Below, one piece after another: positions 42,142 through 50,293 of a DNA stretch of 64,000 nucleotides. The notes below the pieces were generated by a model that was not told where the DNA came from, made no database searches, and saw only the letters and a program-made list of their open reading frames with translations. Location: contig NZ_BLXZ01000009.1 in NCBI RefSeq assembly GCF_014193675.1, positions 287 through 64,286 of the forward strand, given 5' to 3'. Within the stretch, counting starts at the first letter, position 1. Each line of letters begins with the position of its first letter. A program made the position numbers and the translations under genes. This DNA is from Geomonas limicola. GTDB lineage: Bacteria > Desulfobacterota > Desulfuromonadia > Geobacterales > Geobacteraceae.

Positions 42142-42964
42142 ATACGGCAAGCTCTCCGAGCAGTTTCAGGCGATGGCTGCGGCTGGCGGCCGGAGTAATG
42201 ACCCGCTGGGCCAGCTTAAGACCCACGGCACTTCCGCCGCGTACCAGGCGGTTCACCAGGAAGGTGCCGTAGCCCAGCCGCTCCTCGAGGTCACGCCCCG
42301 GCAGGGTGTCTATTTCGATGAGCACCGGTTCCGTGGCGTTGGAGGTCAGGTGTTTTACCTTGTAGTCCTCGTGCTTGGCGGAAAGGCGCCAGTGGATCAG
42401 CTTGAGCGATTCGCCCCCCTGGTAATCGGAAATTTTGGCAAGTTCCCCTTCATGCCCCGGCGCCGCAAGGCTCCGGGCATTGCCGTTCTCCGGCTTGCCC
42501 GCACCCGCCGGCAGGGCAAGGGAGCGCGGCGCAGGAAACACCAGGAGGCTCCCCGTCACCGGGACCCTTATATTGCGCACGAAGAAGTTAACCGGAAAGG
42601 CAGAGCTGATCAGGGCCACCGGAAGGGCGATCCTGCCGCGCTGCGGAAAGGCGACCAACAGCGAGCCCGTCTGCGCCTTTCGCGGATCGAGCAGGAGAAA
42701 ACTGGCGGGATGTCCCAGGAGAGTCGCGGTGATCAGAAAGGAAGGGAGCAGTCGTTTGCGGTTCTCGACCCGCACGGTGAGCTGGGTGGAGATACCGGCG
42801 TAGACCTCGTCGGGCAGGCGCACCGACACCGCGAGCCCGCGGATGTTCAGCCAGCCCAGCAGGCCCGAGACCGCCATGAAGCCGAGCATGGCGGAGACCA
42901 CCAGGAAGAGCAGGTTGTTCCCGGTATTGACGGCGGCCACCCCCAAGAGCAGTGTGGCCGCCAC
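42128..42964 (-). CDS. DUF58 domain protein (MoxR-associated)
   Basis: 278 residues using the GTG at 42964, which follows GGAGGGGGG. Two membrane helices (about 2-12 and 16-38) with the family phrase AAVNTGNNLLFLVVSAMLGF, then an extracytoplasmic/cytoplasmic DUF58 core ending in GELAKISDYQGGESLKLIHW and RLSAKHEDYKVKHL. The upstream in-frame codons read KLTKGGGLYV, which matches the usual DUF58 N-terminus, but the codon at the expected start is ATA (42994-42992, overlapping the MoxR stop as ATAA). The true start is therefore uncertain. Works with the MoxR ATPase encoded just upstream. Confidence 0.85.
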   Translation of the reverse strand: MAATLLLGVAAVNTGNNLLFLVVSAMLGFMAVSGLLGWLNIRGLAVSVRLPDEVYAGISTQLTVRVENRKRLLPSFLITATLLGHPASFLLLDPRKAQTGSLLVAFPQRGRIALPVALISSAFPVNFFVRNIRVPVTGSLLVFPAPRSLALPAGAGKPENGNARSLAAPGHEGELAKISDYQGGESLKLIHWRLSAKHEDYKVKHLTSNATEPVLIEIDTLPGRDLEERLGYGTFLVNRLVRGGSAVGLKLAQRVITPAASRSHRLKLLGELAVYGQS

Positions 42965-42990
42965 GTAAAGCCCCCCTCCCTTGGTCAGCT

Positions 42991-43947
42991 TTATGTGAGA
43001 GGGAGCGGAATCTCTTGCAGCAGTGCGGTTAATAATTGCTCCTTGTCCACCCCTTCCTGTTCGGGGCGGAAGATCAGCCGGTGTGCGCAGACCACGGGGG
43101 CCACCTCACGGACGTCCTCGGGGGCGACAAAGGGTCGGCCGGCCAGGTAAGCCGCGGCCTTGGCGGCTTCCACCAGGCCGATGCCGCCGCGGGTGGAAAT
43201 GCCGGTCTGGATGAGCGGGTGGTTCCGGGTGGCGGCAATGATGGCGTAGACGTAATCGGTTACCTTTTCGCCGAGATACACCTGGCTTCTGACCGCGCCG
43301 ATCGCCTCAACCAGGTCCTGGTGGGTGACCAGCGCCGGGATGTGCAGGATCTCGTCCCGGATCGAGCCGTGCATCAGGATCTCCTTCTCGATCTCCTCGG
43401 GAGGGTAGCCGATCCCGGTGCGCATGACGAAACGGTCCATCTGGCTTTCGGGGAGCGGAAACGTTCCGACCTGCTCCGCCGGGTTCTGGGTGGCCAGCAC
43501 GAGAAAGGGATCCGGCAACTGGTAGGTGACACCTTCGACGGTGACCCTGCGCTCCTCCATCGCCTCCAAAAGCGCGCTCTGGGTCTTGGGCATTGCCCGG
43601 TTGATCTCATCGATCAGTACGATGTTGTTGAAGATGGGGCCCTTGACGAAGCTGAAGCGCCCCTCGTTGCGGTCGTAGATGGAAAGGCCGGTGATGTCGG
43701 AGGGGAGCAGGTCGCTCGTGCACTGTACCCGTCCGAAGGAGAGCCCGAGCGCACTGGCGAAGGCGAGTGCCATGGTGGTCTTCCCAAGGCCGGGGATATC
43801 TTCCAGGAGGATGTGGCCGCCGGTCAAAAGCGCCATCAAGCAGAGGCGCAGCGCCCTCCCCTTCCCTTTCAGGTGCTTGCCGGAAAGAGTCTCCAGAACC
43901 GCGACCATCTCCTCTCGTTTTGCCAAGCTGTGCAAGATAACCCCCAT
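42991..43947 (-). CDS. MoxR-family AAA+ ATPase
   Basis: 318 residues from ATG 43947. Walker A is in EDIPGLGKTTMALAFAS (49-65), Walker B in NNIVLIDEINRAMPKTQSAL, sensor 1 in LVLATQNPAEQVGTFPLPES; the C-terminal lid follows with STRGGIGLVEAAKAAAYLAG. It is the chaperone-like ATPase that accompanies DUF58 and transglutaminase proteins; the three genes are adjacent and overlapping or nearly so, indicating an operon. Function is likely maturation or assembly of an envelope protein. Confidence 0.93.
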   Translation of the reverse strand: MGVILHSLAKREEMVAVLETLSGKHLKGKGRALRLCLMALLTGGHILLEDIPGLGKTTMALAFASALGLSFGRVQCTSDLLPSDITGLSIYDRNEGRFSFVKGPIFNNIVLIDEINRAMPKTQSALLEAMEERRVTVEGVTYQLPDPFLVLATQNPAEQVGTFPLPESQMDRFVMRTGIGYPPEEIEKEILMHGSIRDEILHIPALVTHQDLVEAIGAVRSQVYLGEKVTDYVYAIIAATRNHPLIQTGISTRGGIGLVEAAKAAAYLAGRPFVAPEDVREVAPVVCAHRLIFRPEQEGVDKEQLLTALLQEIPLPLT

Positions 43948-43993
43948 TGAGAACCAAACCGCCTCATTGTAGCAGAAAGCCCAGGGAAGAGAA

Positions 43994-44015
43994 AAGGGGC
44001 CGCTTTGGGCCCCTT
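43994..44015 (-). terminator. Probable Rho-independent terminator of queD-queE
   Basis: AAGGGGCC pairs with GGCCCCTT around a short loop; on the minus strand it is followed by TTCTCTTCCC. It lies downstream of queE. Confidence 0.65.
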
Positions 44016-44045
44016 GTTGTATCATCCAGTAAATTCAGAGTAGTT

Positions 44046-44149
44046 TCCCCCCTCCCTTGACGGGAGGGGGTCAGGGGGTGGGTGAAGCTGCCATCTTCAA
44101 TGACGTGGCGCCTTCCCCCTATCCCTCTCCCGCAGGGGGAGAGGGGACT
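44046..44149. repeat. Dispersed two-hairpin intergenic repeat, copy 2
   Basis: CCCTCCCTTGACGGGAGGGG on the left and CCCTCTCCCGCAGGGGGAG on the right form two independent hairpins that flank a core (about 44085-44105) shared with copy 1. It lies between queE and the MoxR operon. Confidence 0.85.
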
Positions 44150-44219
44150 CTCTTGCAACAGGCCAGCTGTTTGTGCGAAGGTGTTCTTCGGAATTACGCG
44201 GGTAACGCGTATCAATCTT

Positions 44220-44975
44220 CTACAAAACTCCCAAAAACTTATGCGTCTGCGGAATCACCCGCACCTCGACAAGCAGCACACCGGCCACTTCCTGGAGTTC
44301 CAGGGCACGCCGCGAAGAGATGGCGAGTCTGCCATCCGGCAGGGTCATGGGCTGCAGGATGAGCGGAATCTTCCGGTCAACCTCCGCAATCATGCGACAG
44401 CTCTGTTCAACTTCTTCGTTCGTTGTCGTCGCCCCGACCACCAGCTTTACGTACACACTCTTCTGGGCGGCAAGTTCCAGGAACTGCTGATGTTCTTCCC
44501 AAAGCGGTGCACAACCGGTGGCGGAAGGGATTTTGAAATCCATCCCGATATAGTCCAGGTGCGGCAAAAGCGGGGCGAGCGCCTTCGGTAGGGTCCCGTT
44601 AGTCTCCAGGTAGATCGGAAGAAGCTTCCTCAGCTCCGGGAGCCACTGTTCCAGGATGCGCCCGTGCAAAAGCGGCTCTCCGCCGGTAACGCTGATGGAA
44701 TGATGCAGTCCCGGCCACTTCCGGGTCCACCCCTCGATCAGCTCCACGATCCGCTCGCAGCTCACCGGGTTTGCCACCCGTACCAGGTCTTCCCGGCCCG
44801 GCGTCTGCTCCAGAAGACATTCGGCGGGAGCGTCGGCCATGCCCGGGGTATCGCAGAAAGAACAGCTCAGGTTGCAGCCGGCAAAGCGCAGGAACACCTG
44901 GCGCAGCCCTACCTGCATCCCCTCCCCCTGAATCGAGGAGAAGCACTCGACCAAGGTGGCCGACTCTCTACTCAT
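44220..44975 (-). CDS. queE: 7-carboxy-7-deazaguanine synthase
   Basis: 251 residues. N-terminal VECFSSIQGEGMQVGLRQVF followed by the radical-SAM cluster motif C34NLSC38SFC41DT, SVTGGEPLLHGRILEQW and YLETNGTLPKA. It converts 6-carboxy-tetrahydropterin to 7-carboxy-7-deazaguanine in queuosine biosynthesis. Overlaps queD by 8 bases and is co-transcribed with it, providing two consecutive steps of the pathway. Confidence 0.95.
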   Translation of the reverse strand: MSRESATLVECFSSIQGEGMQVGLRQVFLRFAGCNLSCSFCDTPGMADAPAECLLEQTPGREDLVRVANPVSCERIVELIEGWTRKWPGLHHSISVTGGEPLLHGRILEQWLPELRKLLPIYLETNGTLPKALAPLLPHLDYIGMDFKIPSATGCAPLWEEHQQFLELAAQKSVYVKLVVGATTTNEEVEQSCRMIAEVDRKIPLILQPMTLPDGRLAISSRRALELQEVAGVLLVEVRVIPQTHKFLGVL

Positions 44976-45336
44976 AGTAGCTCGCTGCGGCGTAGTCGGA
45001 CTCCCAAACGGTCACCATTTCCACCTTTACCTTATCGGATCCGAAGATCTTGGTAAGTTCGACGTAGAGGTAGCGGGCGATGTTCTCCGACGAAGGGGAG
45101 AGACTTTTGAAGGGTTCCAGTTCGTTCAGGTATTTGTGGTCCAGGGTCTTCAAAAGCGTGTTGGTTTCACGCTTGAGGATCTTGAAGTCGATCCCCAGGC
45201 CGGCCTTGTCGAGTTCGGCGGTGGTGATGGAGACTTCAACCTTCCAGTTGTGTCCGTGAAGGTTCTCGCAGTCGCCCTGGTAGTGAATAAGGTTGTGAGC
45301 CGCCGCGAAGGCTGTGTGTATGGTAAGACGGTACAT
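44968..45336 (-). CDS. queD: 6-carboxy-5,6,7,8-tetrahydropterin synthase
   Basis: 122 residues from ATG 45336 with GGAGGG upstream; a longer frame of 34 codons would begin within the leader. The zinc and catalytic residues lie in FAAAHNLIHYQGDCENLHGH, with HNWKVEVSI next; ENIARYLYVELTKIFGSDKV closes the fold. It makes 6-carboxy-tetrahydropterin from dihydroneopterin triphosphate for queuosine. A TATATT -10-like hexamer (45370-45375, minus strand) lies just upstream, and the 81-bp array begins about 50 bases beyond. Confidence 0.93.
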   Translation of the reverse strand: MYRLTIHTAFAAAHNLIHYQGDCENLHGHNWKVEVSITTAELDKAGLGIDFKILKRETNTLLKTLDHKYLNELEPFKSLSPSSENIARYLYVELTKIFGSDKVKVEMVTVWESDYAAASYYE

Positions 45337-45421
45337 GGTTCCCTCCATTCTCATTGGTATGACCGTGCCAATATAGCACGCCGCTATTTCCAAGACCAGA
45401 AAAACACCGGCCACTATCCGC

Positions 45422-46173
45422 GCACGAAACGAAGCCATCTCGCGTGAAACGTTTCCATCTCCCCGCTAAGCGAAACAATCCCGCGCGAAACAAAACCATC
45501 TCGCGCGAAACGATTTCATCTCCCCACTTAGCAAAACCAACCCGCGCCAAACGTTTTCATCTCGACGCGAAACAAATCCATCTCGGACGAAACGATTTCA
45601 TCTCCCCGCTTAGCAAAACCAACTCGCGCCAAACGTTTTCATCTCGCGCGAAACGAAACCATCTCGGACGAAATGATTTCATCTCCCCGCTTAGCAAAAC
45701 CAACTCGCGCCAAACGTTTTCATCTCGCGCGAAACAAAACCATCTCGCGCGAAACGATTTCATCTCCCCACTTAGCAAAACCAACTCGCGCCAAACGTTT
45801 TCATCTCGCGCGAAACGAAACCATCTCGGACGAAACGATTTCATCTCCCCACTTTGCAAAACCAACTCGCGCCAAACGTTTTCATCTCGCGCGAAACGAA
45901 ACCATCTCGGACGAAACGATTTCATCTCCCCGCTTAGCAAAACCAACTCGCACCAAACGTTTTCATCTCGCGCGAAACGAAACCATCTCGGACGAAACGA
46001 TTTCATCTCCCCGCTTAGCAAAACCAACTCGCGCCAAACGTTATCATCTCGCGGGAAACAAAATCATCTCGCACGAAAACGGTTTCATCTCCCCGCTTAG
46101 CAAAACCAACTCGCGCCAAACGTTATCATCTCGCGGGAAACAAAATCATCTCGCACGAAAACGGTTTCCATTT
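45422..46173. repeat. Tandem array of 81-bp units built from about 20-bp sub-units
   Basis: Eight full units begin with CATCTCCCC at 45517, 45599, 45680, 45761, 45842, 45923, 46004 and 46086, each 81 or 82 bases; a shorter 61-base unit precedes them at 45456. A unit contains CATCTCCCCGCTTAGC, then AAAACCAACTCGCGCC, AAACGTTTTCATCTCGCGCG and AAACGAAACCATCTCGGACG, so it is a set of AAACGnnnnCATCTCG-like 20-mers. Reading frames are open across the array because 81 is divisible by three, but no ribosome site or protein-like composition supports translation. It lies between a membrane-protein gene and queD. Confidence 0.95.
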
Positions 46174-46247
46174 ACACCTCAACGGGTCATGAACGAAAGG
46201 CCTTGGGCAGGAACAGGTTCTGGGCAGGATGTTCGGGGGGTGTCTAG

Positions 46248-46604
46248 CTAGATATTGATGCTTTCACCGCGTTGCAAAGCCGGAGCCTCAGCAGGCGTGG
46301 TAAAGGAGCTGTAGGCGAGCGCGAAGAAAAGTACCACCATGGAGAGGAGCATGACCACGGTCGGCACCAGGCGCACCTCGCGCTCGTTGCCGCCAGCCTG
46401 CACCAGGCCTGCAGCGGCAACCAGCACGCCGCAGCCGCCGCATACTCCACCGAGGAAAAACCCAAGGAAAGTGAGTCGGACTTCGCCACCGATCCCCAGC
46501 ATCAGGAAATCGGCAGCCTGGGCCGGGAAAAAGGTAGCGATGATCACGCAGATCACGCCGGCCAGCATGAACTTGAGGCCGCTACGGACCGTTCTCTTAC
46601 GCAT
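46248..46604 (-). CDS. Small membrane protein, uncharacterised
   Basis: 118 residues; GGAGGGGC site before ATG 46604. Three hydrophobic segments at about 12-30, 42-66 and 81-99 (VVMLLSMVVLFFALAYSSF). It starts with basic MRKRTVRSG, consistent with an N-in orientation. No family recognised. Transcribed just after the YrdC-type gene with a 21-base gap and ends 75 bases before the 81-bp array. Confidence 0.8.
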   Translation of the reverse strand: MRKRTVRSGLKFMLAGVICVIIATFFPAQAADFLMLGIGGEVRLTFLGFFLGGVCGGCGVLVAAAGLVQAGGNEREVRLVPTVVMLLSMVVLFFALAYSSFTTPAEAPALQRGESINI

Positions 46605-46625
46605 GGTGCCCCTCCGGGCGGTTCG

Positions 46626-47234
46626 TCATTCGCACCAGCTTACATCCCCCACACCTTTGCGGAGCACGGTCGGCACGTCGCCGATCAGGCTCACCACCGA
46701 ACTCACATCCGCGGTGAGCTCGCCGCCATCCACAACCACATCCAGCAACTTGCCGAGATCCAGGTCTACCTGCCAGGGATGACCTATCGGCTCCTCACCC
46801 GAGAGGTTGGCGCTGGTGGTAACGATGGGATGCCCCAGTGCATTCACGATCTCGAGGCAGATCTTGTTGTCCGGCATACGGATACCCACCGTCTTCTGCT
46901 TGGTCAGCAAAAGGTCCGGGACTACCGAGGCGGCGTCCAGCACGAAGGTATAGGGGCCGGGTAGCAGGCGGCGCATCTGCTTAAAGGCGTAGTTACTGAC
47001 CTTGGCGTAGCGGGCAATTTCAGAGAGATCCGAACAGATGAAGGAAAAGGGCTTCTTGCGGTCGCGCTGCTTGATCTGGTAGATGCGCTCGACACCTTTT
47101 TTCGAGAAGATGCTGCAACCGATACCGTAGGTGGTATCGGTCGGATACGCCACGACACCACCGGCCTTGAGGATATCCACCACTTTGGCAATCAGTCGAG
47201 CTTGGGGATTGTCGGGGTTAATCTCGAGAAGCAT
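46626..47234 (-). CDS. YrdC/Sua5-type L-threonylcarbamoyladenylate synthase
   Basis: 202 residues from ATG 47234. Single YrdC domain: VVAYPTDTTYGIGCSIFSKK, KQRDRKKPFSFICSDL, LLPGPYTFVLDA, VGIRMPDN and PIVTTSANLSGE. It makes threonylcarbamoyl-AMP for the universal t6A37 modification of tRNA. There is no extra C-terminal Sua5 domain. It follows the M29 peptidase gene with only three bases between. Confidence 0.93.
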   Translation of the reverse strand: MLLEINPDNPQARLIAKVVDILKAGGVVAYPTDTTYGIGCSIFSKKGVERIYQIKQRDRKKPFSFICSDLSEIARYAKVSNYAFKQMRRLLPGPYTFVLDAASVVPDLLLTKQKTVGIRMPDNKICLEIVNALGHPIVTTSANLSGEEPIGHPWQVDLDLGKLLDVVVDGGELTADVSSVVSLIGDVPTVLRKGVGDVSWCE

Positions 47235-47237
47235 GCA

Positions 47238-48341
47238 TTACTCGCTTGGGTTGAGACCCAAAAGCGGCTCGTGGACAAAACGGCCGTCCTTCTGGATCAG
47301 GATGTCGTCGAACCAAAGCTCGCCGTCGCCGGCCAGGATTTTTACCATGTCCCAATGTACCGCAGAACGGTTGCCGTTGTCACACTCGTCGTAAGCCTGA
47401 CCCGGGGTGAAGTGGATGGATCCGAAGATCTTCTCATCGAAGAGGATGTTGCGCATCGGCACACGGATACGCGGGTTGACGCCGATGGCGAACTCCCCGA
47501 TGTAGCGTGCGCCCTCGTCGGTGTCGAGAATCCGGTTCAGTTCCTCGTCCATCCCCGGAGAACTGGCGCGCACGATACGGCCGCGCTCGAACTCGAGACG
47601 GATGTTGTTGAACTCTTTCCCCTGGTACACGGTCGGGCAGTTGTAAGTTATGTACCCTTCCACCGAATCGCGTACCGGCGCGGAGAAGACTTCACCGTCG
47701 GGAATGTTGAGCCTGCCATCGCACTTGATGCCGGGAAGCCCCTTCAGACTGAACCTGAGATCGGTGTCGCTCGCCACGATACGTACCTGGTCGGCCGCGT
47801 CGACGCAGGCCTTCAGGGCGTCCTGTTTTTTCGATTCCGCTTCCCAGTCCATGCAGCAGGCGGCGAAGAGGTAGTCTTCGTACTCGTCGAGACTCATGCG
47901 CGCTTCCTGGGCGGCGCCGTGGGTCGGGTAGCGGGTGATCACCCAGCGGGTGTGCTTTACGCGCTGGTCCTGGATCGGGCGTACCACCTTGGACCAAGCG
48001 ATCATGTTGGACTGGTTGGCCCGGGCCATCACCATCGAGTTGTCCGAGGCGGTAAGGCCGATGAAGACGTCCACCTTCTTCATGAACTCGAGCTTGTGCT
48101 CCGGGAAGTAGGAGATCTGCTCGGCACTCGCGCCGTTGTAGAAGTAGCGGGTGATGTCGGGGAGGGTGAATTCGTACTCGACGTACTTCGCCCCCTTCTC
48201 AAGACACAGGGCGTAGATCGCCTTTACCAGGGGAGCGGCCTCGAACCCGGCTGCAGAGATGAGCACCACGTCGCCGGCCTTGACCCTGGCAGAGTAATTC
48301 ACCAGAACGTCAGCAAGTTGTTGTACACGAGGGTCGCGCAT
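47238..48341 (-). CDS. M29-family aminopeptidase (thermophilic metalloprotease fold)
   Basis: 367 residues from ATG 48341, with CGAGGT upstream; a GTG at 48368 would add nine residues of repeat-derived sequence. Family motifs: LADVLVNYSARVKAGDVVLI, ARNIL-like RNILFDEKIFGSIHFTPG, HWDMVKI and GRFVHEPLLGLNPSE. Metal ligands are expected among Glu, His and Asp in the second half. It cleaves N-terminal residues from peptides. Co-directional with the YrdC-type gene. Confidence 0.9.
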   Translation of the reverse strand: MRDPRVQQLADVLVNYSARVKAGDVVLISAAGFEAAPLVKAIYALCLEKGAKYVEYEFTLPDITRYFYNGASAEQISYFPEHKLEFMKKVDVFIGLTASDNSMVMARANQSNMIAWSKVVRPIQDQRVKHTRWVITRYPTHGAAQEARMSLDEYEDYLFAACCMDWEAESKKQDALKACVDAADQVRIVASDTDLRFSLKGLPGIKCDGRLNIPDGEVFSAPVRDSVEGYITYNCPTVYQGKEFNNIRLEFERGRIVRASSPGMDEELNRILDTDEGARYIGEFAIGVNPRIRVPMRNILFDEKIFGSIHFTPGQAYDECDNGNRSAVHWDMVKILAGDGELWFDDILIQKDGRFVHEPLLGLNPSE

Positions 48342-48365
48342 AGGTACCTCGAAAAAATCTTTTTT

Positions 48366-48530
48366 CACCGCAAAGACGCAAAGGACGTCAAGAACACTTA
48401 AAACAACCTGAAGCGGGTTCGGCCTGGTGCGTCAACGAACAGTCTTGAAAGGTTTACCGTGATTTCTTGTGACGGTTGGTGCCTTTGGTGGCTATAGGTT
48501 TTCTTTGCGTTCTTTGCGTCTTTGCGGTGA
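48366..48530. repeat. Inverted pair of CACCGCAAAGACGCAAAG repeats
   Basis: CACCGCAAAGACGCAAAG at about 48366-48383 reappears as its reverse complement, CTTTGCGTCTTTGCGGTG, at about 48513-48530. The two 18-bp arms flank about 130 bases between the M29 peptidase and dut genes. The arms resemble intergenic repeat elements scattered in related genomes (established by my recall, not checked). Confidence 0.8.
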
Positions 48531-48544
48531 ACGGTTTTGGGGGT

Positions 48545-48988
48545 TCAGCGCCCGGTGTGGCCGAAGCCGCCGGCGCCGCGCTCCGTGTCGCCCAACTCCT
48601 CGACCTCGACGAACTGAGCCCGCTCGTAACGGGCAAAGACCAACTGGGCGATCCGCTCGCCATTTTCGATGACGAAGGTCTCCTTGCCGTGATTGATCAG
48701 GATCACGCCGATCTCGCCGCGGTAATCGGCATCGATGGTTCCGGGCGAGTTCACCAGGGAAATCCCGTGCCGCAGAGCGAGCCCGCTCCTGGGGCGCACC
48801 TGCGCCTCATAGCCGGGAGGGATCTCCAGGGCAATGCCGGTCGGCACCAAGGCGCGCTCACCGGGATGCAGGACGCACGGTCCTCCCTCGAGTGCGGCGT
48901 GCAGGTCGACACCGGCCGCCTGCTCCGTCATGTAACACGGGAGATTAGTGGGCCGCAACCTTTTTATTTTTACAGCAATATTGGGCAT
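48545..48988 (-). CDS. dut: Deoxyuridine 5'-triphosphate nucleotidohydrolase
   Basis: 147 residues from ATG 48988, one base after the M16 peptidase stop. All five dUTPase motifs appear: AAGVDLHAAL, VRPRSGLALRHG, NSPGTIDADYRGE, NGERIAQLVFARYE and the C-terminal arm TERGAGGFGHTGR. It hydrolyses dUTP to dUMP, preventing uracil in DNA and supplying dTMP synthesis. It ends a gene string with pnp and the M16 peptidase. Confidence 0.96.
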   Translation of the reverse strand: MPNIAVKIKRLRPTNLPCYMTEQAAGVDLHAALEGGPCVLHPGERALVPTGIALEIPPGYEAQVRPRSGLALRHGISLVNSPGTIDADYRGEIGVILINHGKETFVIENGERIAQLVFARYERAQFVEVEELGDTERGAGGFGHTGR

Positions 48989-48989
48989 G

Positions 48990-50246
48990 TCAGACGATGA
49001 TATCCGCGGGATGGAACTGTGATGCGCCGACCCTCCCCAGCATCACCAGGGTGAGGGTGGAGTTGTCGAGGATTTCATTGGCAAGCTTCTGGATACTCTC
49101 CGAACTCACCTGGTCGAAACCGGCCATGATCTCGGAAAGCGGCAGAGGATTACCAAAGTAGATTTCGTTTTTGGCCAGCCGTGACATCCGGTTGTCGCTC
49201 GACTCCAGCGACAACAGGAGGTTTCCCTTAAGCTGCTCGCGGGCGCCGTCCAGTTGGGCCTCGGGAACCGGCTCCGTCTTGAAGCGGGAGAGTTCCTTCA
49301 GCATGATCTCCAGAAGGTTGCCACTGTTCTCGGGTGCGGCGCCGGCATAGACCACCAGTGAACCGGCATCGGCGTGCGAGGCGATATAGGAGTAGACCGA
49401 ATAGGCTAGGCCGCTCTTCTCACGGACTTCCTGGAACAGGCGCGAACTCATCGAGCCTCCCAGGATCGCGTTCATGATGAAGGCGTCGTAGCGGTGGGGA
49501 TGGTCCTGTTGCACACCCCGCATCCCAAGGCAGACGTGAACCTGCTCGAGGTCTTTCTCCACCAGTTCGATGCGGCGCACGTAGCTGGGACGCTCGGACG
49601 GAGTCCGGCCGTGCCCGTCGGGAACCGACTTCAGGTGATCCTCAAGGAGGCGCACGAGATCATCGTGTTCCAGGTTGCCGGCAGCGCTCACGATGATGTC
49701 CTCGCCGCGGTACATCTGGTCCTTATAGCCGATGATGGCGTCGCGCGAGAGTCCCGAGACGCTGGCAACATCGCCCAGGATGGACATCCCAAGGGGATGC
49801 CCCTGCCAGAAATGCTGGTGGAAGAGGTCGTGAATCAGGTCGTCGGGGGTGTCCTCCATCATGCTGATTTCCTGGAGCACCACGCGGCGTTCTTTTTCTA
49901 TCTCGTCGGGATCGAAGGTGGAGTGCAGAAACAGGTCGGTCAAAAGATCGACCGCACGGGGGAGGAACTTGTCCAGAACCTTTGCGTAGTAGCAGACGTA
50001 CTCACGGCTGGTGAAGGCGTTCAACACGCCGCCGACCGAGTCGATCTCCCTGGCGATGTCCAGGGAGGAACGACGGTCGGTCCCCTTGAAGAGGAGGTGT
50101 TCAATAAAATGGGCGACGCCGTTCGACTCCCGCTGTTCGTGGCGGGAGCCGTTGGCGACCCAGATACCGATGGAAACGGAGCTGGCGTACGGTATCCGCT
50201 CGGAAATGACGCGGATACCGTTATCGAGGACGGATTTTTTTATCAT
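48990..50246 (-). CDS. M16-family zinc peptidase (processing protease type)
   Basis: 418 residues from ATG 50246. The inverted zinc-binding motif H46FIEH50 (GVAHFIEHLLFKGT) and the distal Glu in EIEKERRVVLQEISMMEDTP mark an active catalytic subunit; the C-terminal GLAYSVYSYIAS region matches the inactive half-like fold of the same family. It degrades or processes small peptides. It is encoded just after pnp, an arrangement shared by many bacteria. Confidence 0.93.
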   Translation of the reverse strand: MIKKSVLDNGIRVISERIPYASSVSIGIWVANGSRHEQRESNGVAHFIEHLLFKGTDRRSSLDIAREIDSVGGVLNAFTSREYVCYYAKVLDKFLPRAVDLLTDLFLHSTFDPDEIEKERRVVLQEISMMEDTPDDLIHDLFHQHFWQGHPLGMSILGDVASVSGLSRDAIIGYKDQMYRGEDIIVSAAGNLEHDDLVRLLEDHLKSVPDGHGRTPSERPSYVRRIELVEKDLEQVHVCLGMRGVQQDHPHRYDAFIMNAILGGSMSSRLFQEVREKSGLAYSVYSYIASHADAGSLVVYAGAAPENSGNLLEIMLKELSRFKTEPVPEAQLDGAREQLKGNLLLSLESSDNRMSRLAKNEIYFGNPLPLSEIMAGFDQVSSESIQKLANEILDNSTLTLVMLGRVGASQFHPADIIV

Positions 50247-50293
50247 GGCTCAAACTATAACCGTTAACCCGAAAATTGCCAGACTCCCTTTCA

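Noticed and set aside
45422..46173. CRISPR array
   Set aside because: The whole 81-bp unit repeats; there are no variable spacers and no cas genes nearby.
45444..46251. Long open frames on both strands across the 81-bp array
   Set aside because: The unit length is a multiple of three and few stops occur, so several frames remain open at once. No ribosome site, no sensible composition, and two units of 82 bases shift the frame.
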